In this document: in pieces, positions 44,966-53,561 of the stretch
How the letters are laid out: the number at the start of each line of letters is the position of its first letter
Position numbering within the stretch: position 1 is the stretch's first letter
Origin: Lewinellaceae bacterium
Lineage (GTDB): Bacteria; Bacteroidota; Bacteroidia; Chitinophagales; Saprospiraceae
Length of the DNA stretch: 64,000 nucleotides
Direction: 5' to 3'
Assembly: GCA_016719605.1 (NCBI GenBank)
Contig: JADJYW010000029.1
Coordinates: 297,294-361,293 of the forward strand
Translations under genes and position numbers: made by a program
Notes under the pieces: model-generated
Databases searched by the model: none
Told to the model about the DNA's origin: nothing
The model's input: the letters and a program-made list of their open reading frames with translations, nothing else

Positions 44966-45655
44966 TCAAATCGTAAACCGCACATACTTGATGGTCCTGC
45001 CCGCCGCCAGGTGCATACTTTCGTACAGCGTCTGGATGCCCAACTCCGGATACGGGAGCGGCCCGGCATAGATGTCGTCGTTCTGGTATAGCAGCCTGCA
45101 CCGTGGGTCTGCGGCAATGGTTTCGAGGGTAATCTGGTAAACATCCGGGTCGTCGTGCTTGAGATGCACCAACCCGCCGGGGCGCAGGATCAGGCGGTAT
45201 TTGTCCAGAAAATACGCCGAAGTCAGGCGCCGGTTTTCCTTGCTGCTCCGCGGAAACGGATCAGGAAACGTGATCCAGATTTCGTCTACCTCGCCGGGTT
45301 CAAAAAAGTGGTCTATGATTTCGATTCGGGTGCGCAGAAAAGCGGCATTGGACAGGTTTTCCGCCAGGGCCTGTTTGGCTCCCTTCCAGATGCGGTTTCC
45401 CTTCACGTCCACGCCGATAAAATTGCGCAGCGGAAACTGTCGTGCCAGTGCCACGGTATATTCGCCGCCGCCGCAAGCCAATTCCAGCGTAACCGGGTGA
45501 TCGTTGTGAAAATGTTGTGTTTGCCAGCGGCCTTTCATCTCCACAGCCTGCATGTCTGCTCCCACCAGCGCCGGCTGTTGCACATCGTAGCATTCGTACA
45601 CGTTGGGAAAAGAAAGTATCTCGGCAAACTTTCGTAGTTTGTTTTTGCGACCCAT
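44966..45655 (-). CDS. trmB: tRNA (guanine-N7-)-methyltransferase
   Basis: Forms m7G46 in tRNAs using SAM. 229 residues. MGRKNKLRKFAEILSFPNVY starts the protein, the SAM-binding motif is TLELACGGGEYTVALARQFP, and FIGVDVKGNRIWKGAKQALA follows. The family signature is DEIWITFPDPFPRSSKENRR. Start ATG 45655 gives the standard N-terminus. It begins 16 bases past the stop of the soluble FHIPEP gene on the same strand, so it may be transcribed as the last gene of that unusual cluster, although its function is housekeeping. Confidence 0.95.
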   Translation of the reverse strand: MGRKNKLRKFAEILSFPNVYECYDVQQPALVGADMQAVEMKGRWQTQHFHNDHPVTLELACGGGEYTVALARQFPLRNFIGVDVKGNRIWKGAKQALAENLSNAAFLRTRIEIIDHFFEPGEVDEIWITFPDPFPRSSKENRRLTSAYFLDKYRLILRPGGLVHLKHDDPDVYQITLETIAADPRCRLLYQNDDIYAGPLPYPELGIQTLYESMHLAAGRTIKYVRFTI

Positions 45656-45671
45656 TATGCTGTCGGTTGGC

Positions 45672-47216
45672 TTACCCAATTCTTGAAATGACGGTGGAGA
45701 CAAATATCGGCGGTACCTCGTCGTACCCCAGTACCACCATCTCCGGGAAATACGGGCGCAGTGCAGCCACTATCGCCGGGCGTATTCCCGTGGGCGCCAA
45801 AAATACGGGCCTTGGCCAATCTTTCGCTGTTTGATCCGATACCGCCTGCAAAAGCGCATGAAACACCGTGCCCACCCGAGGCTCGGCATTTTGGAAAAAG
45901 CCTTCCCGGAAATCGCGCAAGAGGCTCTCCGAAAAGCCGTAAGCCGGCAACCTGTTGTTTTTCAAGTGTGGAAAAACGACCGGGTACTGCAGGCCGGCGC
46001 GTACTTGCCCGGCTAATTGGGCATCGGTGAGCGCAGCATCGGGCATGCCGGGCGCCACCGGTATCACCCGGGCAACCGGCGCGAAAAAAGTCAGGTACCG
46101 CGTCTCGTCCACGGCCACCTGCCCGTCCAGACGCAGCAGCACATCGAGCATTTCCGACAGGTTTCGGATACTCACCTGCTCCCGCAACAAATACCGAAGC
46201 ACCGCGCACAGGCGGTGGGTCGGCCATTGTTCGCGGGTCATCACGATCAGGGAACGGTTGTCTTCCTCCAGGTCGTCCAGCAGGGTTTCTACCAGGTCGC
46301 TATTGACGTACCAGGCAGCAAGGCGGGTCACCCAATAGTTGATCCATTCGAGCCGGTACGCCCACGGGTCGTCCACTACGGGCGTTTGCCCCGCCGCGTT
46401 TTTGATTTGTTTTTTCTGCAAATAATATCCCCGAACGGGGCAATAGACGGTGTCGGCTCCTGCGCCGTCGTACAGCGCCTCGCCGGGATTTGGGCCGGGC
46501 AGCACAGGTACCCACAGGTCGTTCAGCCGCAACCGAAAATGTCCTTCGGGCAATTCGTCCGACGTTTCTATCTGAATTTTCGGCAGCACAATCCCGAAAT
46601 CCTGGTACACCTGCCGGTAAAATTCCTGAAAATACGCTTCCCCGCCCGCGGTATCCTGCTCCGATTCCGGGCGCACCACCAGGGTCAGCGTCAGCGCGTC
46701 CATATTTTCAATGAGGCGTTCGAAGGCCTCCTCCGGACTTTTTTCGGGGTTCCAGTGTTCGAGACACTGCGCCAGACGGTCGAGGCTGAAGCCGTTTTCC
46801 AGCAACAACGCAGCCAAGGCACGCCACACAGACAGCGGAGCGCTGCTCCACGAGGGCGGTGTTTTAGTTTGATAAAAATACTGCTCGCGCAACAGCCGCA
46901 ACTGCTCGTCGGTGACCAGCCGGGCGCGCTGCGCAAAAATGGCGCTGCGGATACGAAACGACACCGGCGCAGCCGGATGGTCGGCCCGAAATACCGGCAC
47001 CGGCGCCGGATGCCCGCCGAGGTACAAGGAAAAATCAAAGAGGTGGTCCAGCCCTGCTGAAGCATGCACCGACACGGCCGGCTCCGTGGGCAAACCGAGC
47101 GCGGGCCACAGCTCGGTCAGTTCTTGCGCCACATCACGCTGCAATGCCGCCACATCGGGCGGCAGGCTGTCTGATTGCGCAAAAAGATCAATATCAATGT
47201 TAAACCGGGTTGGCAT
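45672..47216 (-). CDS. Soluble FHIPEP (FlhA cytoplasmic domain-like) protein
   Basis: 514 residues, no signal or membrane helix. Residues about 170-514 align by eye with the FlhA/InvA C-terminal domain of type III export. They show the early QDFGIVLPKIQIETSDELPE strand-helix, LCAVLRYLLREQVSIRNLSE (the export-gate helix pair), a VRAGLQYPVV-like element, and the hallmark end PTGIRPAIVAALRPYFPEMV then VLGYDEVPP. Residues 1-165 are a distinct unknown region. The eight-helix export half of FlhA is absent, and no flagellar or injectisome genes occur nearby. It starts three bases after the stop of the TPR-FHIPEP gene, so the two are very likely translated from one mRNA and may form a complex. Domain call good; function unknown. 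Confidence 0.78.
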   Translation of the reverse strand: MPTRFNIDIDLFAQSDSLPPDVAALQRDVAQELTELWPALGLPTEPAVSVHASAGLDHLFDFSLYLGGHPAPVPVFRADHPAAPVSFRIRSAIFAQRARLVTDEQLRLLREQYFYQTKTPPSWSSAPLSVWRALAALLLENGFSLDRLAQCLEHWNPEKSPEEAFERLIENMDALTLTLVVRPESEQDTAGGEAYFQEFYRQVYQDFGIVLPKIQIETSDELPEGHFRLRLNDLWVPVLPGPNPGEALYDGAGADTVYCPVRGYYLQKKQIKNAAGQTPVVDDPWAYRLEWINYWVTRLAAWYVNSDLVETLLDDLEEDNRSLIVMTREQWPTHRLCAVLRYLLREQVSIRNLSEMLDVLLRLDGQVAVDETRYLTFFAPVARVIPVAPGMPDAALTDAQLAGQVRAGLQYPVVFPHLKNNRLPAYGFSESLLRDFREGFFQNAEPRVGTVFHALLQAVSDQTAKDWPRPVFLAPTGIRPAIVAALRPYFPEMVVLGYDEVPPIFVSTVISRIG

Positions 47217-47219
47217 ACG

Positions 47220-49922
47220 CTATTGGGAAAGTGGCAAAGGGATTTCAGATACAGGATCGTCGGGGCGTTCCTCCGATACAACGTGTCCCCAATCTGCAAT
47301 AGTCAGCGGATTGAGGTAGCGCGGTTCCGGCACTTCCGTCGTTTTCAGTACGGGCATATCGGGCGCCACGGCCAGCACGCTCCGCAGGAAAGGCCGCAAA
47401 TCGGGGTTCCCAACGACAAGCGCAATATGCTGCCCGGCATGCTCTTCGACCCGGTGCGCCATAGCGTGGAGGAAACTGCTGATGTAGCGCGGCGGCACTG
47501 CAAGCGCACGGGTATTGTCCGCGCCAACGAGGCAGGCAACGAGTATCCGCTCCTCATTTTCGCCGAGCCGAATGTATTGAAATTCGGCTTGCACACCAGG
47601 CAAATTGGGGAGCAATACGTCCGAGCAACGCAGTTTTTCCACCACATCGATGACCGGCAGGCGTGCGCCGTCGAGGCTGCGATACAACCGGTGGAGTTCC
47701 GGTAGCGGCGGTAGCGGAACCTGCTCGGCCAGGAGGGCCATCACCGTCCGCGTGAAGTGTACCAGCTCGGCATTGGGCAGGAACGGCACCTCGCGGTCCA
47801 CGTCCCGGTAGTTGACAAACAGGTCGAGGTTATGACTGGTCAGAAATGATTCCAACCGCTCCAGCACAGCCGACATGGTCGGCGGGCTTGTTGCGGGCAA
47901 GTGTTCATAGAGGACTGGAGTTTCGTACAGCCGGAACTGGTAGGCGCCGTCGCCGTCGCCTATATCGCGGAAGCGTACACCGGGCAAGGTGATAGCAAAA
48001 CGCTCGTGCATACGCCGGCGCAAATCATCGGTGCGCGCGGAAATACCCGGTAACAGGGATTCAAAGTCCAGCGTGATTTCGCTCAACAGCGGTTGGCCTA
48101 CCTCCACATGGATGTGTTGCAGGGCGGGCAGTTCGGCCAAATCCGGGTTGTAGCGCGCACGAGCCAATCGGCGGCGTTTTTTGGGAATGGAAATATCCTG
48201 CGGCGCTACCCGGGCAGCCCGGTTCAGGGTCTCCACAGCCTCCTCGAAAAGGGTTTCCTCGGAGGTTTGGCGGTACATTTTTTCTAAACAGTCGAACTGA
48301 TTCGTGTAGTAAACCGGCTCCGTGGGCACTATTTCGGCTGCCTTCCGGTAGTAGGGCAGCGCCTCGGCATAGCGTTCCTCGTAAAAAAAAGCATGCCCCT
48401 GGCGGTTGGCAAGGCTGGCGCTATTGGCCGGCGAGCCGGCGTAGCCTTCGATGGCGCGTTGCAACAATTGCACAGCGGCCTCGGGGCTTGGGTTTTCGGG
48501 GTCTTTGTACAGGCGTTCGGCCAATTCGTACAGCTCGGTAATGGCTCCCGAATCCTCGTACACATCAAGTTTCCAGGCGCGGAGCAGGGATGCTTCGGCC
48601 GCATCGAGACGGGACATTTCGCGTTGGCAGCGCCCAATCGTGACGAGCATGAAGCGTTCCCACGAAGGAATGATTTGTTGCACTTGCCGGTAGTACGTCA
48701 CAGCTTCCTCCCAGCGTTGTTGCGCTTCGCACAAACGCCCCAGCGCAAGATACCCCTCCCGAGCCTCCGGGGCCATGGCCACCACCTCCTGAAAAACGGC
48801 GTCGGCTTTGTCGTACTCCTTGCTGATATCCAGGTACAGGTAACCGAGATTGAGCCGGGCCATGATACCACCGGGGTACACTTCGATAGCCGCCTGGTGG
48901 AGTTTTTCCGCCTCCGGCAAATACCGCTCGCCGTGGCCCTGGAACGTAACCCCCACATCGGAACGCGTACGGAAACGGGCATCCGGCTCCAGTTGCATAA
49001 CCGTGTGCAGCAATGCCTCGATCTCGGTTTGCTTTTTTTCAAAAAAATCGGCCTTCCCGTACAGCTCCAGTAGGCGGGTGTAGCACAAAACATTGCCGGG
49101 GCGTTTGCGACTGGCTGCGCGGTACAGGGTCTCGGCTTCGGCCAACTGGCCTTTTTCGATCAGCAAATCGCCCTTTTGCAACATGGAAGCAATATGGTCG
49201 GGATCGAGCCGGAGCGCCGCTTCGGCCAGTTCCAACGCCCGGTCAAGATCGCGGTCGCGTTCCGGCCCTTTCAGGTAGTACTCGATTTTGCCGTGCTGCG
49301 CCAGCGGGTTGCCGGACAACCGTGTCTCGGCGACCTCAAACAGGTGTTTCGCCTGCGCATACTCGTAGTGAAAGTACAGGTCAATCTGGCCGCACACATA
49401 GTAATGGTGGCCGCATTGTTCGTCAGGCAGGGTTTTGTCGGTAGCCAGGTCGTAAAAAACAGCACGGGTTTCCACCCAGCGGCGGTCGCGAAACATCGGG
49501 AGAAACAGTTCGAAGAGTTTTAGTTTTTCCCCGAAGTGCTCCCGGAAAGCAGGCGTTTGGCAAAGGGCCTGCATGGCCTCGAAGCGCCAGTGAAAGGCCG
49601 CTTCGGAAAACGCCAACCGCCAGCGTTGCCAGTCGTTGGCACCGGTGGCGCCCGCGGGGAGCAGCACGGTGGCCAGGTGCTCGCCGAGCATTTCCAAAAA
49701 CACCGTACGCACAAGCAGAAACGGCTCCGGGTCGGTGGCCATCCACAAGGCTTCACCGATGCGGTCGTCCAATTGATCCCACTGTTTGTATAGGTCGGTT
49801 TCGGCGGCCACGGCGGTCTGCACCTGCTCCATCAATCCGGCAAAAACATACATATCGCGGCCCGCAAGCGCGGCGCGGCGGTAGGCTTCAGCAATGATGG
49901 AATGGAAGGCGATGTAGTGCAT
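47220..49922 (-). CDS. TPR protein with C-terminal FHIPEP (FlhA-like) domain
   Basis: 900 residues, cytoplasmic. Residues about 180-600 are tandem TPRs (for example NPLAQHGKIEYYLKGPERDR, LDPDHIASMLQKGDLLIEKG, ARLNLGYLYLDISKEYDKAD, then EAREGYLALGRLCEAQQRWE). Residues about 602-900 form a second FHIPEP-like domain: DDLRRRMHERFAITLPGVRF, HFTRTVMALLAEQVPLPPLP, PPRYISSFLHAMAHRVEEHA, and the family end ALVVGNPDLRPFLRSVLAVA then PDMPVLKTTEVPEP. It precedes the soluble FHIPEP gene by three bases and follows the CHAT-like gene by 78 bases. TPR and FHIPEP parts are both protein-binding, so it looks like a scaffold or sensor in a complex with its neighbours (inference). Confidence 0.78.
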   Translation of the reverse strand: MHYIAFHSIIAEAYRRAALAGRDMYVFAGLMEQVQTAVAAETDLYKQWDQLDDRIGEALWMATDPEPFLLVRTVFLEMLGEHLATVLLPAGATGANDWQRWRLAFSEAAFHWRFEAMQALCQTPAFREHFGEKLKLFELFLPMFRDRRWVETRAVFYDLATDKTLPDEQCGHHYYVCGQIDLYFHYEYAQAKHLFEVAETRLSGNPLAQHGKIEYYLKGPERDRDLDRALELAEAALRLDPDHIASMLQKGDLLIEKGQLAEAETLYRAASRKRPGNVLCYTRLLELYGKADFFEKKQTEIEALLHTVMQLEPDARFRTRSDVGVTFQGHGERYLPEAEKLHQAAIEVYPGGIMARLNLGYLYLDISKEYDKADAVFQEVVAMAPEAREGYLALGRLCEAQQRWEEAVTYYRQVQQIIPSWERFMLVTIGRCQREMSRLDAAEASLLRAWKLDVYEDSGAITELYELAERLYKDPENPSPEAAVQLLQRAIEGYAGSPANSASLANRQGHAFFYEERYAEALPYYRKAAEIVPTEPVYYTNQFDCLEKMYRQTSEETLFEEAVETLNRAARVAPQDISIPKKRRRLARARYNPDLAELPALQHIHVEVGQPLLSEITLDFESLLPGISARTDDLRRRMHERFAITLPGVRFRDIGDGDGAYQFRLYETPVLYEHLPATSPPTMSAVLERLESFLTSHNLDLFVNYRDVDREVPFLPNAELVHFTRTVMALLAEQVPLPPLPELHRLYRSLDGARLPVIDVVEKLRCSDVLLPNLPGVQAEFQYIRLGENEERILVACLVGADNTRALAVPPRYISSFLHAMAHRVEEHAGQHIALVVGNPDLRPFLRSVLAVAPDMPVLKTTEVPEPRYLNPLTIADWGHVVSEERPDDPVSEIPLPLSQ

Positions 49923-50000
49923 TTTTCTGTGCTGAGTGATAAAATGGTATTCAGAAAATAGTTTTTGGGATTGGGGTTCTCCCGGATAGCGTCTCTTTTT

Positions 50001-51686
50001 CTACCGCAGGCGGGGCATTCCGGCTACGGGTTTTTCGGGTGTTTTTTGAGCCATAGCGAGCAATTTATCCGGGTTGTAATCATCCAGCAACGTACTGGTG
50101 ACGCTCTGGTATTCGCGTTTCAGTTTTTCATAGTCGGTGTGCCCTTTGTTGAATCCGTCCTTCACTAATTTGATCCGCGCAATCAGTCCAATGGCCACGT
50201 TCTGGATATCGTCGGCAACCGGTCGGTTGGAGTCGGGCGAGCGTTGGGCAATGTCGGCGATTTCCTTCAGTTTCATCAATGCTACCTCCAGTTCGCTGTT
50301 TTCCAGCAGCCGGCGGATTTCCTTGCCGTACCAATTGATCTTTTGCGGCAGGCTCATTTGCTCCATATCGGTGGTCGGCGATTCGCCGCTGTTTTGCCCG
50401 TCGGGGCGGTTGGATACCAAACGCGCATGCAGGGTAGCGGTTTGTGCCAATGTGGTGTACAGCACCGGGCTTCCGAACGCGCTAAGGTCGGCGAAACTAC
50501 CGGAGTCCCGACTCAGCCGCGCCCGGGCGGCGGTCACGGCGGCGGGCACCGAATACGCTTCGAACAAGCGCAGGTACAGGTCGCGCAGGAAAGCCAACGA
50601 GCCTTGCTCGCCCACGGGATGCTGGAAACTCAGCAAGTAGGGCAGGCGTTTTTGAGCCAGTTCGGCCAACAGGCCACTTTGCGAGAACGGCCCCCGGTGC
50701 AACTGTACACCCTCCGGCGCCTGCAGGAAGAGCAAGCCGGGCGGCGCAGCAGCAAAACAAGCCGCGAAAGACTGGAAGGGCACGAAGTCGAGGCTGCCAT
50801 CTTCGGTGACGCAGCCCACGGTCTCTTCGTCGCGCTCGTCGGTGGAAACATGACCAAGGAAATGCACAACATGCGGCTGGAAGTCCTGCCCGTCGCGACT
50901 GCGAATGGGATCGCCGTCGGGATCCACCATGTTTTTTTGAAACCACTCCAGAAATTCCTCAAAAACTACTGCTCGGCGCTGGAGTTGCGCTGGCTGAATT
51001 TCCGCCCGGCGCGGCTGAAACAAGACCCGCAGGCGCAGGCGTCCGCCCTGGGCATTGGCCATGTTTTCGTACACCCGCAACAGCCGATACACATACGATT
51101 CCCGGTAAGCCACCAAGGCCTGTTCGGCGCGACGCAGGGTCTCCGGCTCCGGCTCGCTGATGATGAGCAGAACATGCAGCGCCTCGGTTTGGAGCGCTGC
51201 TATGGGCGGGACAGCCGGGGCCGGCGCCGGTATTTTGCGGATGAAATCGGCGGGCGGGTTACTGCCGACGGCCAAATCCAGATTTTGGTAAGCGAGGAAT
51301 TCCCAGGGCAATTCGGCCAGTTCGGTGTAGGGTGGTTGCTGGGCGAAATCAAAAGAAAAACAAGCGCGGGCCTGGGCATCGGCGGCCAGTGGGTTCCAGT
51401 ATTTTTCAAACAGCACTTGCACGGCGGTTGGCGCAGCCTGGTCGGCTGCGGTGATATTCAGCAGGGAGGCCTGAATGCGGCCGATTTTGCGAATAAACGC
51501 GCGGTTGGGGTGGTACCCACCGCGGCCGCCGCCTGCAGCCAGGAGGCGGTGCAGGACGTTGAGTGCGCTGAAGAGCGTATCTTCGAAGTTCAACGGCGAT
51601 ACCGCCTGCCCGAGCACTGTGCCGTCAAGTCCGGCCACCTGCAGGGCGACCTCGCGGTTACCGATAGAAAAATGGAAGTAGGTCAA
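50001..51686 (-). CDS. CHAT-domain (caspase-like) protein with EAD-like tail, catalytic Cys replaced
   Basis: About 561 residues from TTG 51686 (MTYFHFSIGNREVALQVAGL), a start chosen because no ATG or GTG fits; TTG 51731 is the alternative. An N-terminal beta region leads to LPWEFLAYQN, the usual approach to CHAT. The CHAT core has PHVVHFLGHVSTDERDEE with the catalytic His at residue 279, a FVPFQSFAAC strand, GLLFLQAPEGVQL where the normal NACE/SACE Cys is Pro 324, and SVPAAVTAARARL then SPVLY near its end. Residues about 446-538 (INWYGKEIRRLLENSELEVA ... IGLIARIKLVKDGFNKGHTD) resemble an effector-associated domain of the EAD11 kind. It is the first gene of the FHIPEP cluster. Probably a non-proteolytic CHAT scaffold or a pseudo-protease, unless another residue serves as nucleophile. 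Confidence 0.75.
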   Translation of the reverse strand: MTYFHFSIGNREVALQVAGLDGTVLGQAVSPLNFEDTLFSALNVLHRLLAAGGGRGGYHPNRAFIRKIGRIQASLLNITAADQAAPTAVQVLFEKYWNPLAADAQARACFSFDFAQQPPYTELAELPWEFLAYQNLDLAVGSNPPADFIRKIPAPAPAVPPIAALQTEALHVLLIISEPEPETLRRAEQALVAYRESYVYRLLRVYENMANAQGGRLRLRVLFQPRRAEIQPAQLQRRAVVFEEFLEWFQKNMVDPDGDPIRSRDGQDFQPHVVHFLGHVSTDERDEETVGCVTEDGSLDFVPFQSFAACFAAAPPGLLFLQAPEGVQLHRGPFSQSGLLAELAQKRLPYLLSFQHPVGEQGSLAFLRDLYLRLFEAYSVPAAVTAARARLSRDSGSFADLSAFGSPVLYTTLAQTATLHARLVSNRPDGQNSGESPTTDMEQMSLPQKINWYGKEIRRLLENSELEVALMKLKEIADIAQRSPDSNRPVADDIQNVAIGLIARIKLVKDGFNKGHTDYEKLKREYQSVTSTLLDDYNPDKLLAMAQKTPEKPVAGMPRLR

Positions 51687-51818
51687 GTTAACGAAATAAG
51701 GCAAAATTGCAAAAAGCAACCGGCAAAACAAGCCGGTGTGTTATTCAAGAATAAATGATTCCCGGGTAATTTTCCAACGAATTCGGACAGTGCGCGGGTG
51801 CATGTCACATTTTAGCGC

Positions 51819-53246
51819 CTACAGCCCGTATTTGTCCAGCAAATATACCAATGCCGCCATGCTGCCTGCGCCGAGTTCCAGTTCGCGTTTGCTCACAGCC
51901 TCGAACACATCAGCAGCCGTGTGGTGGTAGTCGAAATACCGTTGCGAATCGGGTGAGAAGCCACTGAGCAAACCTTTCTGTCCCTTGAGCGGGCTGATGT
52001 CGGCGCCCGATCCACCTTTGGCAAGTTTCAGGCCGTAGGGTTCGAGCAGGCTCTGATGGGCGGCCACTTTTTCAAAAAATTTGTTCAGCACAGATTCCTC
52101 GGCATCAAAACCAAAGCCGCGGGGCGTAAACCCGCCTGCATCGCTCTCGATAGCACAAACATGAAACTCGCCTTTGCGCTCGGCTTCGCGGGCGTACTCC
52201 TGGCCGCCGCGCAGGCCGTTTTCTTCGTTCATAAACAGCACGCAGCGGATGGTATGGCGGGGTTTGTAACCCATTTGCCGGAAGTAGCGCAGCACATCCA
52301 TACTTTGGGTGCACCCGGCGCCGTCGTCATGTGCGCCGTGGCCCACATCCCAACTGTCTAAGTGGCCGCCCACGAGAATGACCTGATCCGGGAATTCCGA
52401 GCCACGGATTTCGCCAATCACGTTGTACGAAAGCACGTCCGGCAGGGTACGGCAATCGAGTTTCATGGATACGCGGGCCGTGCTTTCTGTTTGCAACAAC
52501 GCGCTGAGCCGTTCGGCGGCGTTGGTGCTGATTGCCACGGCGGGAATGCTTGTCACCGTAGTATCGTAGCGCAAGGTTCCGGTATGCGGGTAGTCGTCGA
52601 GGCGCAAACCCATGGAGCGCACCAGTACGCCGGTTGCGCCGTACTTGGCCGCGCGTGCGGCGCCGTGTACGCGCTGATCCACCGCACCGCCATACGCTTC
52701 GAATGTGCGGATTTTGGTGGGGTCCATGGGGCGGTTGTAGAACACGATTTTGCCGCGAATACCCCGCTCGCCGAGATCATCCAACTCTTGCCAGGAGGTG
52801 ACTTCCACGACTTCTCCGGACAAGGTTTTGTCGTTGGTACTGACCGAGCCGCCGAGCGCCAGGGCGTCGAGCCGGATGCCTGCGCGTTTTTTCGTACCGA
52901 TTACCAGCACTTCTTCCGCTGCACCGCGCTCCCAGTGCGGCACCATTACCGGCTGCAGCCAAACGGAGTCGAGACCTATCGTATCGAGTACCGCCTTTGA
53001 CCAGCGAACGGCTTTTTCGGCGCCGATGCTGCCGCTCAGGCGATGACCCACATCGAAACACAGATCATGTAGCCACGGGTAGCACAGGCCATCGGTCAGG
53101 GCCTGGTCGTATATTTTTCGGATGACCGCTGCGTCGGCGGCCTGATCCGGGGTTTGTGCCGGCAATGTGGTGTAGTGTGTAGCAAGTACAATAAGCACAA
53201 GAGCCTTGAAAACCCCTTTTGAGGTTTTAATCCAATTATTTCCCAT
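51819..53246 (-). CDS. M28-family metallopeptidase
   Basis: 475 residues with a signal peptide (FKALVLIVLATHYTTLPAQ). A PA-like insert (residues about 150-260, ATGVLVRSMGLRLDDYPHTG) precedes the zinc peptidase core. All five ligands are visible: His in LVGGHLDSWDVGHGA, bridging Asp in HDDGAGCTQSMDVLRY, Glu-Glu in FMNEENGLRGGQEYA, Asp in IESDAGGF, and His in FDYHHTAADVFEA. It belongs to the carboxypeptidase Q/aminopeptidase S branch and likely acts outside the cytoplasmic membrane on dipeptides or oligopeptides. It stands alone, with an AT-rich upstream region. Confidence 0.92.
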   Translation of the reverse strand: MGNNWIKTSKGVFKALVLIVLATHYTTLPAQTPDQAADAAVIRKIYDQALTDGLCYPWLHDLCFDVGHRLSGSIGAEKAVRWSKAVLDTIGLDSVWLQPVMVPHWERGAAEEVLVIGTKKRAGIRLDALALGGSVSTNDKTLSGEVVEVTSWQELDDLGERGIRGKIVFYNRPMDPTKIRTFEAYGGAVDQRVHGAARAAKYGATGVLVRSMGLRLDDYPHTGTLRYDTTVTSIPAVAISTNAAERLSALLQTESTARVSMKLDCRTLPDVLSYNVIGEIRGSEFPDQVILVGGHLDSWDVGHGAHDDGAGCTQSMDVLRYFRQMGYKPRHTIRCVLFMNEENGLRGGQEYAREAERKGEFHVCAIESDAGGFTPRGFGFDAEESVLNKFFEKVAAHQSLLEPYGLKLAKGGSGADISPLKGQKGLLSGFSPDSQRYFDYHHTAADVFEAVSKRELELGAGSMAALVYLLDKYGL

Positions 53247-53461
53247 GAATCAAAACGAATAAAATTATGTATTAAGTTATTGCTGAAACCTTGCCTTTAT
53301 TGGGAATAACATTTCGCAGTTTTTGTTCCTGATAAAAAAAGAAACCGCGCATTTTTCATTTTGAAAGCGCAAAGGCTTTTTTTCAATTTTTTCAAACGAT
53401 TTTTTTTGCCATAAAAAGAAAAAAACCTGTCTTCTTCTTGTAGATGTTACACAAAGGGATT

Positions 53462-53469
53462 TACCTTTG
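53462..53469 (+). promoter_or_regulatory. -7 box TACCTTTG of a candidate small RNA
   Basis: Exact TAnnTTTG on the plus strand between two minus-strand genes, 53 bases before a good terminator. A CTTG at 53438-53441 is a weak -33 candidate. Confidence 0.5.
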
Positions 53470-53475
53470 TTGTAC

Positions 53476-53555
53476 CGAAACAAGTGAAAGAAGAATAATT
53501 TGGTTTTATTTGGTTAGGGCTGAGGTAGTGCTGTGGTGGCACTGCCTCTTTTTTT
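53476..53555 (+). ncRNA. Candidate small RNA of about 80 nt
   Basis: The span from the predicted start after the TACCTTTG box to the end of the T-run of a hairpin terminator. No reading frame of note lies inside it. It is AT-rich in its first half (GAAACAAGTGAAAGAAGAAT) and ends in the stem-loop. Not matched to any family I can name. It runs antisense to nothing long, although its end is close to the 3' end of the minus-strand gene at 53562. Confidence 0.4.
53522..53555 (+). terminator. Hairpin terminator on the plus strand
   Basis: GAGGTAGTGC pairs with GCACTGCCTC (10 bp with one G-T pair), 7-base loop, then T7. No protein gene precedes it on this strand, so it most likely ends the candidate small RNA. 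Confidence 0.7.
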
Positions 53556-53561
53556 GTCCGG

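Larger units (their letters stand above)
53247..53561. other. 315-bp AT-rich intergenic region
   Basis: Markedly AT-rich compared with its neighbours, with A- and T-runs at 53330-53440. It must hold the promoter of the minus-strand M28 gene, though no exact TAnnTTTG was found there. On the plus strand it contains a promoter box and terminator that outline a short transcript, listed separately. Confidence 0.6.

Noticed and set aside
45672..49922. Flagellar or type III secretion locus
   Set aside because: Only the FlhA cytoplasmic domain is present; no FlhB, FliP/Q/R, ATPase, needle or flagellin genes and no membrane half.
50244..51758. 504-codon plus-strand frame opposite the CHAT gene
   Set aside because: Antisense shadow: the minus strand encodes recognisable CHAT motifs, while the plus frame is unlike any family.
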